NCBI RefSeq assembly: GCF_004168625.1
Contig: NZ_SDWW01000003.1
Span: 62,001 to 126,000, forward strand
Length of the DNA stretch: 64,000 bases
Origin: Pengzhenrongella frigida
GTDB lineage: Bacteria; Actinomycetota; Actinomycetes; Actinomycetales; Cellulomonadaceae
Direction: 5' to 3'
Position numbers and translations under genes: made by a program. How positions within the stretch are numbered: the first letter of the stretch is position 1; each line of letters begins with the position of its first letter. Shown one piece after another: positions 44,120 to 52,229 of this stretch. The notes beneath the pieces were generated by a model that saw nothing but the letters and a program-made list of their open reading frames with translations, made no database searches and had not been told where the DNA came from.

Positions 44120-44156
44120 CCGGTGCACGCGGAACGCGGGCTCGAACCCTGGAAAC
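44120..44156 (+). promoter_or_regulatory. Conserved 37-bp leader element of the first GAF-ANTAR gene
   Basis: Differs from 44903-44939 at one base. It holds GGGCTCGAACCC (44138-44149), which can fold as a three-pair stem with hexaloop CUCGAA, and an upstream TTCCG/CGGAA stem. It ends 11 bases before the GTG start, as does the second copy before its ATG. Confidence 0.6.
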
Positions 44157-44167
44157 GCTGGCGAACC

Positions 44168-44815
44168 GTGCCGTGCCTCGACTCGATCGACCTTTCCCCC
44201 GGATCAACCGGGCCCGCTCGTCCCGAGCTGGCCGAGCTGGTGCTGGCCGCGGACGACCTCAGTGATCTTCTGCAGCGACTGGCCACCGCGGCGGTGCACC
44301 ACGTGGATGGCGCGGCCTCGGCCGTCATCACCGTCACCCGCGACGGTCGACCGACGACTCGGTCGGGGCTCGAGCAGGCCGCTGGAGCCCGTCGCAGCGG
44401 GCGTCTCTCGGTGCCCTTGAGCGACCTCGACCGCGCCACCGGTTCGGTCACCCTGTACCCGCGACTCCTGGCCGGTTTCGGTCCGGTCGAACGAGGCCAG
44501 GCGCAGCGGTTCGCGGACGAGTCGTCTCGGGTGCTGTCCCTGGCGCTGCGACTGGCGCGGGGCAATGAGGTCACCGATCAGCTCAGCGCAGAGCTCGCGT
44601 CGCGGACCGTGATCGACCACGCGCTGGGGATCGTCATGGGACAGAACCGGTGCGATGCCAACGTGGCATTTGCGATCCTTCGAGCAGCCTCCCAGAACCG
44701 GCACGTACGCCTGCGCGTCGTCGCGGCGGAGATCGCGTCGACCGTGAGCCGCCGGCCGCCGGCCGCCGGCCGCGGAGTGCGGCTCGACGCCCGACTGGGT
44801 TCGAGCGGGAGCTGA
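44168..44815 (+). CDS. GAF-ANTAR regulator 1
   Basis: Predicted RNA-binding antiterminator: an N-terminal GAF-like sensor half and a C-terminal ANTAR helical domain, 215 residues. ANTAR core ELASRTVIDHALGIVMGQ then FAILRAASQNRHVRLRVVAAEI (about 135-185). The GAF part is shorter than in the second copy, with much of the central sensor missing (GARRSGRLSVPLSDLDRATG). I placed the start at the GTG 44168 because it lies at the same distance from the conserved leader as the ATG of the neighbour and aligns without gaps to it; a GTG at 44123 inside the leader is in frame too. Confidence 0.82.
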   Translation: MPCLDSIDLSPGSTGPARPELAELVLAADDLSDLLQRLATAAVHHVDGAASAVITVTRDGRPTTRSGLEQAAGARRSGRLSVPLSDLDRATGSVTLYPRLLAGFGPVERGQAQRFADESSRVLSLALRLARGNEVTDQLSAELASRTVIDHALGIVMGQNRCDANVAFAILRAASQNRHVRLRVVAAEIASTVSRRPPAAGRGVRLDARLGSSGS

Positions 44816-44902
44816 CCCGAATGGTCTGTTCGTCCTGACTTCGGTGTCACCATGGAAGGAGCCGGAGGCATCTCGCGTGCGTCAGGACTCGGCGCGCCGT
44901 CC

Positions 44903-44939
44903 CCGGTGAACGCGGAACGCGGGCTCGAACCCTGGAAAC
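44903..44939 (+). promoter_or_regulatory. Conserved 37-bp leader element of the second GAF-ANTAR gene
   Basis: One mismatch to 44120-44156 (A for C at the seventh base). It ends 11 bases before the ATG at 44951. The hexaloop hairpin GGG-CUCGAA-CCC is kept; the upstream stem is reduced to three pairs. Confidence 0.6.
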
Positions 44940-44950
44940 CTCGGCCACCC

Positions 44951-45721
44951 ATGTCCGACAACATCCCGATCGCCCAGCCCGCAGGTGCATCGAGGCACGC
45001 CGCCGGCGAGCTGCAAGACCTCGTTCTGGCCTCCGACAACGTCGAGGGCTTCCTGCAACGGCTCGTGGAGATCGCCGTCGCGTTCCTCGGCGGCGACATC
45101 TCGGCCGGTGTCACGGTCTCCCGCTACGGTCACCCGGTCACGGTCGCCAGCAGCGACCGGTACGCCAGCCAGTTCGACGAGGCGCAGTACGGCCACAACG
45201 AGGGTCCCTGCCTGACGGCGATGCGCAGCGGCAACGTCGTCCTGATCGATGACCTCGCCAGCGACGAACGGTTCAGCCAGTACCGACCTCGTGCGCTCGC
45301 CTTGGGGGTCCGGTCGTCCCTGTCGATGCCGCTGGACGGCGGGGACCACGCCATCGGCGCCCTGAACCTGTACTCCGGAAAGCCGCACGCCTTCGGCCCC
45401 ACCGAGCAGGGTGAGGCGAAACGCTTCGCCGATGAGGCGTCGCGGGCGCTGAATCTCGCGGTGCGCTTCGCCCAGAACGTCGAGATCACCGACCAGCTCC
45501 GTGCCGCGCTGACGTCGCGGACGGTGATCGACCAGGGGATCGGCATCATCATGGGGCAGAACCGCTGCGACGCCGACGCGGCGTTCGAGATCCTCCGCAC
45601 GGCCTCCCAGAACCGCAACATCAAGCTGCGCACGGTCGCCGCCGAGATCGTCACCGCCGTCGGGCACAAGCCACCCCTCGGTGGGCATCCGTTCAACGAC
45701 GGGTCGCCGCTGGTCCGGTGA
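44951..45721 (+). CDS. GAF-ANTAR regulator 2
   Basis: 256 residues with a complete GAF domain (about 25-165; DEAQYGHNEGPCLTAMRSGN, VRSSLSMPLDGG, GALNLYSGKPHAF) and an ANTAR domain (about 180-235; RTVIDQGIGIIMGQNRCDADAAFEILRTASQNRNIKLR). GAF domains bind small ligands or sense redox; ANTAR domains bind paired RNA hairpins to prevent termination. It is paralogous to the preceding gene. The ATG at 44951 is preferred; ATG 44852 would include the leader in the coding region. Next downstream is an ABC exporter whose leader holds tandem hairpin repeats. Confidence 0.88.
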   Translation: MSDNIPIAQPAGASRHAAGELQDLVLASDNVEGFLQRLVEIAVAFLGGDISAGVTVSRYGHPVTVASSDRYASQFDEAQYGHNEGPCLTAMRSGNVVLIDDLASDERFSQYRPRALALGVRSSLSMPLDGGDHAIGALNLYSGKPHAFGPTEQGEAKRFADEASRALNLAVRFAQNVEITDQLRAALTSRTVIDQGIGIIMGQNRCDADAAFEILRTASQNRNIKLRTVAAEIVTAVGHKPPLGGHPFNDGSPLVR

Positions 45722-45740
45722 CCGCGTCCGGCCGCCCTCG

Positions 45741-45780
45741 ACCGACGCAGGACCATCGGCACCGACGCAGGACCATCGGC
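45741..45780 (+). repeat. Two perfect 20-bp direct repeats in the ABC exporter leader
   Basis: ACCGACGCAGGACCATCGGC at 45741-45760 and again at 45761-45780. In RNA each unit can pair CCGA with UCGG, making two adjacent stem-loops. They begin 19 bases after the ANTAR gene stop and end 85 bases before the exporter start. Confidence 0.8.
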
Positions 45781-45865
45781 ACTGGTCAGCCGGACCACCG
45801 GGGCGCAGCGTGGGAGCAGCGCACGATCGTGAGCGGTCGGAGCGCGCCCCGCTCAGGAGGTGTCC

Positions 45866-46738
45866 ATGGTGCCCGCGGCGATCAGCACCCACGGACTGAC
45901 GAAGCACTTCGGTCGCGTGGTCGCCCTCGACGACCTGACCGTCGAGGTCCAGCAGGGGGAGATCTTCGGCTTCCTCGGCCCGAACGGCGCGGGCAAGTCG
46001 ACCACGATCCGGCTGCTGCTCGGCCTGGTGCGCCCCACCCGGGGGACCGCAGAGATCCTCGGGATCCCGGTGCGCGACATCCGGCGGGCGCACCGGTATG
46101 TCGGGTACGTGCCGGGCGACGTCGCGCTGTGGCCCCAGCTCACCGGGACCGAGACCCTCGACCTGCTCGGCCGCGTCGCCGGCGGGGTGGACGCGAAGTA
46201 CCGCGCGGAGCTGCTCGACCGTTTCGAGCTCGACCCCGCGCCACGGCTGCGGTCGTTCTCCAAGGGGAACCGCCAGAAGATCGCCCTGGTCGCGGCTTTC
46301 ATGTCCCGCCCGGACGTGCTGCTGCTCGATGAGCCGACCGCAGGCCTCGACCCGCTGATGGAGGAGGAGTTCCAACGCCTGGCGCGGGAGGTGACCGTCG
46401 CGGGGCAGACCATCTTCCTGTCCTCGCACATCCTGGACGAGGTGGAAGACCTCTGCGACCGGGTCGGCATCCTGCGCAGCGGCCGGCTGGTCGAGGTCGC
46501 GGCCCTCGACGACCTGCGTCGCCTGCACACCACCGTCATCGAGGTGCTGGTGGACGGGCCCGTGCCGTCGCTCGAAGACGTCCCCGGGTTGACCGACATC
46601 GATCTCATCGACGGCGGCGTGCGGGTCGCGGTCGCCGGTTCGCCCGCTGCGCTGATCGAGCGGCTGGCGGGCGTCCCGGTGAACCGGATCCGGACCGAGG
46701 AGCCCTCGCTCGAGGAGATCTTCCTCACCTACTACTGA
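45866..46738 (+). CDS. ABC exporter ATP-binding protein (drug/polyketide type)
   Basis: Cytoplasmic ATPase of an ABC-2 exporter, 290 residues. Walker A GPNGAGKST (near 42), signature SFSKGNRQK (SKGNRQK variant usual in this class), Walker B VLLLDEPTAGLD, H-loop LSSHILDEVEDLCDR. A C-terminal accessory domain of about 75 residues ends EEPSLEEIFLTYY, typical for drug-resistance ATPases. The ATG at 45866 follows AGGAGG five bases away. It precedes the permease by 51 bases, but that gene is disrupted. Confidence 0.92.
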   Translation: MVPAAISTHGLTKHFGRVVALDDLTVEVQQGEIFGFLGPNGAGKSTTIRLLLGLVRPTRGTAEILGIPVRDIRRAHRYVGYVPGDVALWPQLTGTETLDLLGRVAGGVDAKYRAELLDRFELDPAPRLRSFSKGNRQKIALVAAFMSRPDVLLLDEPTAGLDPLMEEEFQRLAREVTVAGQTIFLSSHILDEVEDLCDRVGILRSGRLVEVAALDDLRRLHTTVIEVLVDGPVPSLEDVPGLTDIDLIDGGVRVAVAGSPAALIERLAGVPVNRIRTEEPSLEEIFLTYY

Positions 46739-46789
46739 CCGCGAACACAACTGACCCGGAACGACTCGCCCAGCCAGGAGGTGGTCGGC

Positions 46790-48411
46790 GTGGAGCACGC
46801 GGCGCACCGCACCGCCGGCGCGCGGCCGGCGGAGCGGAGCGCGGTCGTCCGGTTGACGGCCCGGCTGGTGCGGGTCGGAGCGGCGGTGCTCGTCGTGGCC
46901 CTCGCCGCCTATGCGGTGATGGAGGTGCAGGTCTTCGAGTCCATGTACCCCGACCAGGCCTCACGAGAGCTGGTCGCGCAGTTCGGCCAGGATCCGGCCA
47001 TGCGGGTGCTGGTGGGGACGCCGGCCGGGACGTCGATCGGTGCGCTCGTCGTGTGGGACGGAGGCTGGATGCTGCAGATGGTGGTGGGCGTCTGGGCGGT
47101 CGTGACCACCGCCCGACTGCTGCGCGGCGATGAGGACGCGCATCGCTCCGAGCTGCTTCTCGCCGGTCCGGTGCGGGCGCGGACCGCGCTGGGCGCGCAG
47201 CTCGTGGTCCTGGTCGCGGCGAGCGCCCTCGTCGGGCTGGCCGTCGGGACGGCGATGATCGCGGCCGGAGCCGACGGCGGCGGCGCGCTGCTGTTCGGGG
47301 CGGAGGTCGCCTGCTTCGGCGCGACGTACGTCGCGTTGACCGCCGCCCTGTCGCAGCTGCTCGGGTCGCGGGGCCGGGTGCTCGGCACCGCGGCCACGAT
47401 CCTCGGCGCGGCCGTGCTGCTGCGCATGGTCGCCAACAGCGCAGACACGCGGTCGTGGGTCGCCTGGCTGACCCCGCTCGGCTGGAACGATCGCCTCGAG
47501 CCCTCGGCGGGAACCACTGGCCGGTGCTGCTCGTCCCCGTCGTCGTGGTCGGCTCGCTGCTGGCGGTCGCCGTCGGTCTGCGGGACCGCCGGGACAGCGG
47601 CGCCGGAATGATCGCCGCGCGCGCGGTCGAGCGCTCGCGCGACCTCTGGTTGTCCAGCCCGCTGGCGTTCGCGTGGCGCAGCACGATCGGGACGTTGCTC
47701 AGCTGGGCCGTCGGGATCGCCGCGCTGGGGGCGGTCGCCGGGGCGATGCTGCCGAGCCTGGAGGAGTTCGTCGCGGGCGACCCGGCCTACGCCGAGCTGA
47801 TGGCCACCTTCGGCATCGACCTCGCCGACATCAGCCTCGGCTACGTCGCGATGATGGGGGTGATCACCGGCCTCGTGATGGCGCTCTACGTCACCTGGCG
47901 GGTCGGGGCGGCCCGGGCCGAGGAGGACTCGCAGCGGCTCGATCAGCTCCTGGTGCGGCCGGTCCTGCGGTGGCGGTGGCTCGGTGGGCACGTGCTGCTC
48001 GCCGCGGTCGCGGTCCTTCTGCTCACCGGGACCGCCGCCACCGCCACCTGGGCCTGCGCCGCGGTCGTCGGCGCCGACCTCGCCTATGCGGATGCCGCGG
48101 CGGCCGTGCTCAACACCCTCCCGCTCGTCGCACTGTTCCTCGGCCTGGCGGTGTTCCTCTTCGGGGTGGCGCCACGCCTGGTCGTGCCGGTGGGAGCCTC
48201 AGCGACGATGGTGGCCTACGTCCTGAACTTCGTCGGTCCGCCGCTCGACTGGCCCGAGCCCCTCGTCGCACTCTCACCGTTCCACCACCTCGAGATGGTC
48301 CCCGTGGACCCCGTGGGCGCGAGCGCCGCCGTCGTGATGGGTGTGCTCGCGCTGGGGTTCGTCGTCGCCGGGATGGTCGCCTTCCAGCGACGGGACGTCG
48401 TCGGTGGCTGA
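46790..48411 (+). pseudogene. ABC-2 exporter permease, frameshifted (polyketide antibiotic transporter type)
   Basis: Two overlapping frames encode one permease. Frame one from the GTG at 46790 (after AGGAGG) gives six or so helices up to WVAWLTPLGWNDRLEPSAG, then turns into low-complexity sequence and stops at 47611. The second half continues in another frame from NHWPVLLVPVVVVGSLLAVA to the TGA at 48411, with another six helices. Restoring one G in the GGG at 47509-47511 would join them as a protein of about 540 residues, the family length. It may be a real mutation or an error in a homopolymer. Without it the exporter would lack its channel. Confidence 0.8.
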
Positions 48412-48444
48412 GTCGACGCCCGCGACGCGGGACGGAGCGGCGCC

Positions 48445-49998
48445 GTGAGCGGGCGGCGGGACCGGCTTCGGGAGATCGTCGAGACGCTCTCCCGGCACGG
48501 GCTCGGCTTCGTCCTCGGGGCGGTGGGGACGGGGCTGCGACCCTCGCTCGATCGCGACGCACCGACCGACGCGTCGCGGACGACGACGCAGCCCGAGCGG
48601 GTGCGGATCATGCTGGCGGAGCTGGGGCCCACGTTCGTCAAGCTCGGGCAGATCCTCTCCACCCGCCCCGACCTCCTCCCGCCCGCCTACGTGACGGAGC
48701 TGGCGAAGCTGCAGGACTCCGCCCCGCCGGTCCGCATCGAGGCGATCCGCCAGGTCATCCAGGACGAGCTGGGCACGAGCCCGCACGACGCGTTCGCCGC
48801 GTTCGACGACGTCCCGCTGGCGAGCGCCTCGATCGGGCAGGCGCACGCCGCCGCGATCGACGGGGTCGAGGTGGTCGTCAAGGTCCGCCGCCCCGGGGCG
48901 GTCGAGAGTGTCACCCAGGACCTGGAGATCCTCCGCGAGCTCGCCGAGATCGCGCGTCGTGCCTGGGCGCCCGCGCGCGAGTACGACGTCGTCGGCTTTG
49001 TCAAGGACTTCAGCGACACGCTGCGGGCCGAGCTCGACTACGTCCAGGAGGCGCGGCACGCCGAGCGCTTCGCGCGCCAGGTCGCCGGGGATCCGCGGAT
49101 CCACATCCCGCGGGTCTTCTGGGACCGGACGACGTCGCGGGTGCTCACGCTCGAGCGTGTGCACGGCATCAAGATCAACGACCTCGATGCGTTGGACGCG
49201 GCGGGGATCGGTCGCGAGGACCTCGCCGTGCGCGCCGCCACCCTCCTGTGCGAGATGGTCTTCGAGGACGGGTTCTTCCATGCCGACCCGCATCCGGGGA
49301 ACTTCTTCGTCGAGGCCGACGGAACCATCGGGCTGATCGACTTCGGCATGGTCGGCGTGATCGGCGACAGGCTGCGCGAGCAGCTGGTCCGGTTGCTGGT
49401 CGCCGTCGCCCGCAAGGACACCGATCGGCTGGTGGGGGCGGTCCTCGAGATGTGCGGGCGGTCCCGTCCCGGCGACCGGCAGGGGCTGCGCGACTCGGTC
49501 GACGTCCTCGTCCGGCGGTACGCGGGCCGACCGCTCGCCGAGATCCCGGTGGTGGCCCTCGTCGCCGAGGCCATCGACCTCCTGCGCGCCCACCACCTCC
49601 AGCTGCCGCGGGAGGTGGCCCTGCTGCTCAAGGTGCTCGTCATGGTCGACGGGCTCGGCCGGCAGCTCGACCCCGAGTTCGACCTCTGGGGCGTGCTCAC
49701 CCCGTTCACCCGCCGGCTGGTCCGCGAGGCCTTCGCCCCGCAGGCGGTCATCGGCCGCCTGCGGGACCTCGTGGTCGACGCCGTCCAGCTGGGGGTCGAT
49801 GCCCCCGATCACCTGCGACGGGCGCTCGCGGTCCTCGAGCAGGGTGGCCTCGACGTGCAGATCCGGGCGGCGGAGCTGCGGCCGTTGCTCGACCAGGCCG
49901 AACGGGTCGGCAACCGTCTGGTGGCGGGCACGATCACCGCCGCACTCATCGGCGGGATCGGCCGCGTCGTCGCCGCGGACCCGAAGCGGTACGGCTAG
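48445..49998 (+). CDS. UbiB/AarF-family atypical kinase (ends at in-frame amber codon)
   Basis: ABC1/UbiB-type ATPase or kinase, linked to quinone biosynthesis and membrane lipids. 517 residues: KLGQ (66-69), the alanine-rich loop ASASIGQAH (127-134), Lys146 (VVVKVRRPG), HADPHPGN (279-286) and DFG (299-301). Family members end with one or two membrane helices. Here a TAG at 49996-49998 stops translation, but 34 more codons in the same frame up to TGA 50101-50103 encode a hydrophobic stretch (TGFAALGALGAYLVG). The start is the GTG 48445. Convergent with the next MFS gene. Confidence 0.9.
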   Translation: MSGRRDRLREIVETLSRHGLGFVLGAVGTGLRPSLDRDAPTDASRTTTQPERVRIMLAELGPTFVKLGQILSTRPDLLPPAYVTELAKLQDSAPPVRIEAIRQVIQDELGTSPHDAFAAFDDVPLASASIGQAHAAAIDGVEVVVKVRRPGAVESVTQDLEILRELAEIARRAWAPAREYDVVGFVKDFSDTLRAELDYVQEARHAERFARQVAGDPRIHIPRVFWDRTTSRVLTLERVHGIKINDLDALDAAGIGREDLAVRAATLLCEMVFEDGFFHADPHPGNFFVEADGTIGLIDFGMVGVIGDRLREQLVRLLVAVARKDTDRLVGAVLEMCGRSRPGDRQGLRDSVDVLVRRYAGRPLAEIPVVALVAEAIDLLRAHHLQLPREVALLLKVLVMVDGLGRQLDPEFDLWGVLTPFTRRLVREAFAPQAVIGRLRDLVVDAVQLGVDAPDHLRRALAVLEQGGLDVQIRAAELRPLLDQAERVGNRLVAGTITAALIGGIGRVVAADPKRYG

Positions 49999-50119
49999 TG
50001 GGAGGAGCCCCTGGTCCGGACCGGTTTCGCGGCCCTCGGCGCGCTCGGCGCCTACCTCGTCGGTTCCACTTGGCGGGGTCGGGGCGGGCGGACACCGCGG
50101 TGACGCGGGCCCCGCAACG

Positions 50120-51403
50120 TCACGGAACGGCGTGGCTGCTGGCGGCCACCAGGGCGCGTCGCCCCGACGGCAGGGCGACGGCGGCGGCGACCACCCCGAA
50201 GGTGGCCACGCCGGAGGCGACGAGCACGGCCTCGACCGTGAACCGATCGGCGAGCGGACCGAAGACCGCCATCCCGATGGGCATTGCGACGGCCATCACG
50301 ATGCCGACGAAACCGAACACCCGGCCCTGCATCTCGGGCTCGACCGTCTCCTGCAGCAGCGTCATCGACGTCGTGGAGAAGAACGGCACCGCGAGGCCGA
50401 CGGCGAACATGAACGCGAAGAACACGTAGAGGTTCGTCGACAGGCCGAGCCCGACCGACAGGCCACCGAAGGCCACCGTGGCCCCCACGACCATCGCGAT
50501 GCGGTTCTTCAGGCCGCCCCAGGTGGCCAGCAACGCGCCGCCCAGGATCATGCCGACACTGAACGCGACCTCGTTGGCGGTGAGCTTCCACACCTCGTCA
50601 CCGAAGGTCCGCACGATCATGAGCGGCGTCAGGTAGGACGGCGCGACGATGAGCACGAAGACCACGGCGTAGAGCCCGAGCAGCCACCGCACGAAGGTGT
50701 GCGACGCGGTGTAGCGCAACCCGCCGACGAGGTCGTCGAAGTACCCGGCGCGCGCCTCGCCTGCAGCGAGACGGCGGACGGGGCTCGGGACGGAGAGCAG
50801 GCTCAGCAGGGCGATGCCGATGACCGCCGTGACGATGTCGACGAAGAAGACCGCGACGATCGTCGAGCTCGCATACACCGCGGCCGCTGCCGCCGGTGCG
50901 AGGAGCATCATCGAGGACTGGATCGTGCCGTTGATGCCGTTGACCCGCATGAGCTTGTCGGTGGGGACGATCTGCGGCAGCAGTGCGCTGACCGCCGGCA
51001 TCTGGATCCCGGCACCGACCGACCGGATCGCCAGGGCGACGTAGATGAGCCACAGGTCGTCGGCCCCGCCGAGCATGAGCAGCGCGAGTGCCAGCGTCGC
51101 CGTCGCGATCATGGCATCGGCGCCGATGATGAGCAGCTTGCGGTTGAGCCGGTCGGCCCACACCCCGCCGAAGATGGACACGACCGCCTGCGGGAGGAAA
51201 CCGAACACGGCGGCCAAGGCCATCACCGCGCCCGACTTCGTCTCCAGCGTGAGGTGCCACATGATCGCGTACTGGACGAGCATCGAGCCGAACAGCGAGA
51301 CGGTCTGGCTCGTGAGGAAGACCGTCGCGTCGCGCCGCCAGCGCTGCCGGGGTTCGACGGCGACGAACGCCGGGCTCGCTGCGGGATGTGGCACGGCCGC
51401 CAC
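50120..51403 (-). CDS. MFS exporter (MefA/enterobactin-exporter-like)
   Basis: 12-helix major facilitator protein of 427 residues. Opening FLTSQTVSLFGSMLVQYAIMW, motif A GGVWADRLNRKLLIIGAD, and GFVGIVMAVAMPIGMAVFGPLAD are typical of macrolide-efflux/EntS-like transporters. The start is a GTG at 51403 after a G-rich site; a GTG at 51394 is an alternative. Longer readings upstream contain no membrane sequence. The substrate is unknown. It is convergent with ubiB and divergent from the lipoprotein. Confidence 0.88.
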   Translation of the reverse strand: MAAVPHPAASPAFVAVEPRQRWRRDATVFLTSQTVSLFGSMLVQYAIMWHLTLETKSGAVMALAAVFGFLPQAVVSIFGGVWADRLNRKLLIIGADAMIATATLALALLMLGGADDLWLIYVALAIRSVGAGIQMPAVSALLPQIVPTDKLMRVNGINGTIQSSMMLLAPAAAAAVYASSTIVAVFFVDIVTAVIGIALLSLLSVPSPVRRLAAGEARAGYFDDLVGGLRYTASHTFVRWLLGLYAVVFVLIVAPSYLTPLMIVRTFGDEVWKLTANEVAFSVGMILGGALLATWGGLKNRIAMVVGATVAFGGLSVGLGLSTNLYVFFAFMFAVGLAVPFFSTTSMTLLQETVEPEMQGRVFGFVGIVMAVAMPIGMAVFGPLADRFTVEAVLVASGVATFGVVAAAVALPSGRRALVAASSHAVP

Positions 51404-51573
51404 TCTAGGACCCCCCGGTTCATCCGGGCGATCTGATTTGCGGATCGGCGCTCGGACGTCGCCGGTCTCGTGAAGGCCACCGGTCGCCGGGGCGCCGCCG
51501 CCTCGTGGACTCGCCCGCACCGCGCGCCGGGGCGAGACTGAAATGACGTCCGCAGGGAGAGGGGTCGGGAGTC

Positions 51574-52224
51574 ATGCCCAGAGAACACCGACGTGCTGCG
51601 CTCCTGCTGGCCCTCGCTCTGGCGGTGGGGGCGGGCTGCGCCGGACCGGACTCGGAGTCGTCGTCACCCACGACGTCGCAGGCCGCCGGCTCGACCGGAG
51701 GCTCGTCCTCGCAGGAGGAGTCCGGCTCGGCCTCCGGGGAGGAGACCTCGGGAACCGAGGACCCCGCCGAGGGGGGCGGAGGTGGGGTCAGCGTGGAGCT
51801 GGCCGGCCTGCCGGTCGGTGGGGGGTCGACCGTCCGGGTCGGTGAGGCGTGGTGCCAGGCCCTGTTCTGGGGCAGTGAGCTCCCCGCGGGTGTGACGCTC
51901 GAGATCGACGCCGTCCAGGTCGGGGAGCCGGGCGGCACGGTGCAGGCGGTCGGCTGCGAGGACAAGCCCCCGTGCGTCGGGGCGACGATCTCGGAGGACC
52001 AGCGGGGGTGCGCGCTCGCTGTCGTCCCGCCGTCACCGGAGCCCGAGTCGGTTCGCGTGCGACTGGACGGCACGCTGCGGTGCCCGGACCAGGCCACCTG
52101 TGATCAGGTCGTCGTCGTCGACGGGGCCTCGACCCTGATCCTTCGCCCGAGCACCAGCGGCACCGAGGACGAGACCGGGACGGACGACGGGGCCGACGAG
52201 AGCCCCTCACCGAGCGACGGCTGA
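51574..52224 (+). CDS. Lipoprotein, unknown function
   Basis: 216 residues. Signal peptide with lipobox LAVGAGC, lipid-attached Cys22. A Ser/Glu/Gly-rich linker (about 25-70) precedes a globular domain with cysteines in AWCQALFWG, GCEDKPPCVG, GCALAV and LRCPDQATCDQ, seven in all, likely disulfides outside the cell; an acidic tail follows. The ATG at 51574 follows GGGAG. Five bases separate it from the next membrane protein, so the two form an operon. No named family recognised. Confidence 0.75.
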   Translation: MPREHRRAALLLALALAVGAGCAGPDSESSSPTTSQAAGSTGGSSSQEESGSASGEETSGTEDPAEGGGGGVSVELAGLPVGGGSTVRVGEAWCQALFWGSELPAGVTLEIDAVQVGEPGGTVQAVGCEDKPPCVGATISEDQRGCALAVVPPSPEPESVRVRLDGTLRCPDQATCDQVVVVDGASTLILRPSTSGTEDETGTDDGADESPSPSDG

Positions 52225-52229
52225 TCGTC

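Noticed and set aside
44138-44149. tRNA T-arm-like GGGCTCGAACCC in the ANTAR leaders
   Set aside because: No acceptor stem, D-arm or anticodon arm can be built around it in either copy, and there is no 3' CCA.
47505-47515. Programmed -1 frameshift in the permease
   Set aside because: The local GCG GGA ACC does not allow slippage with pairing in both ribosomal sites, and no strong downstream stem is evident.
46781-48411. Two separate permease genes
   Set aside because: Helix content, domain continuity and the single-base fix point to one broken gene; the second frame has no ribosome site at its first possible start.
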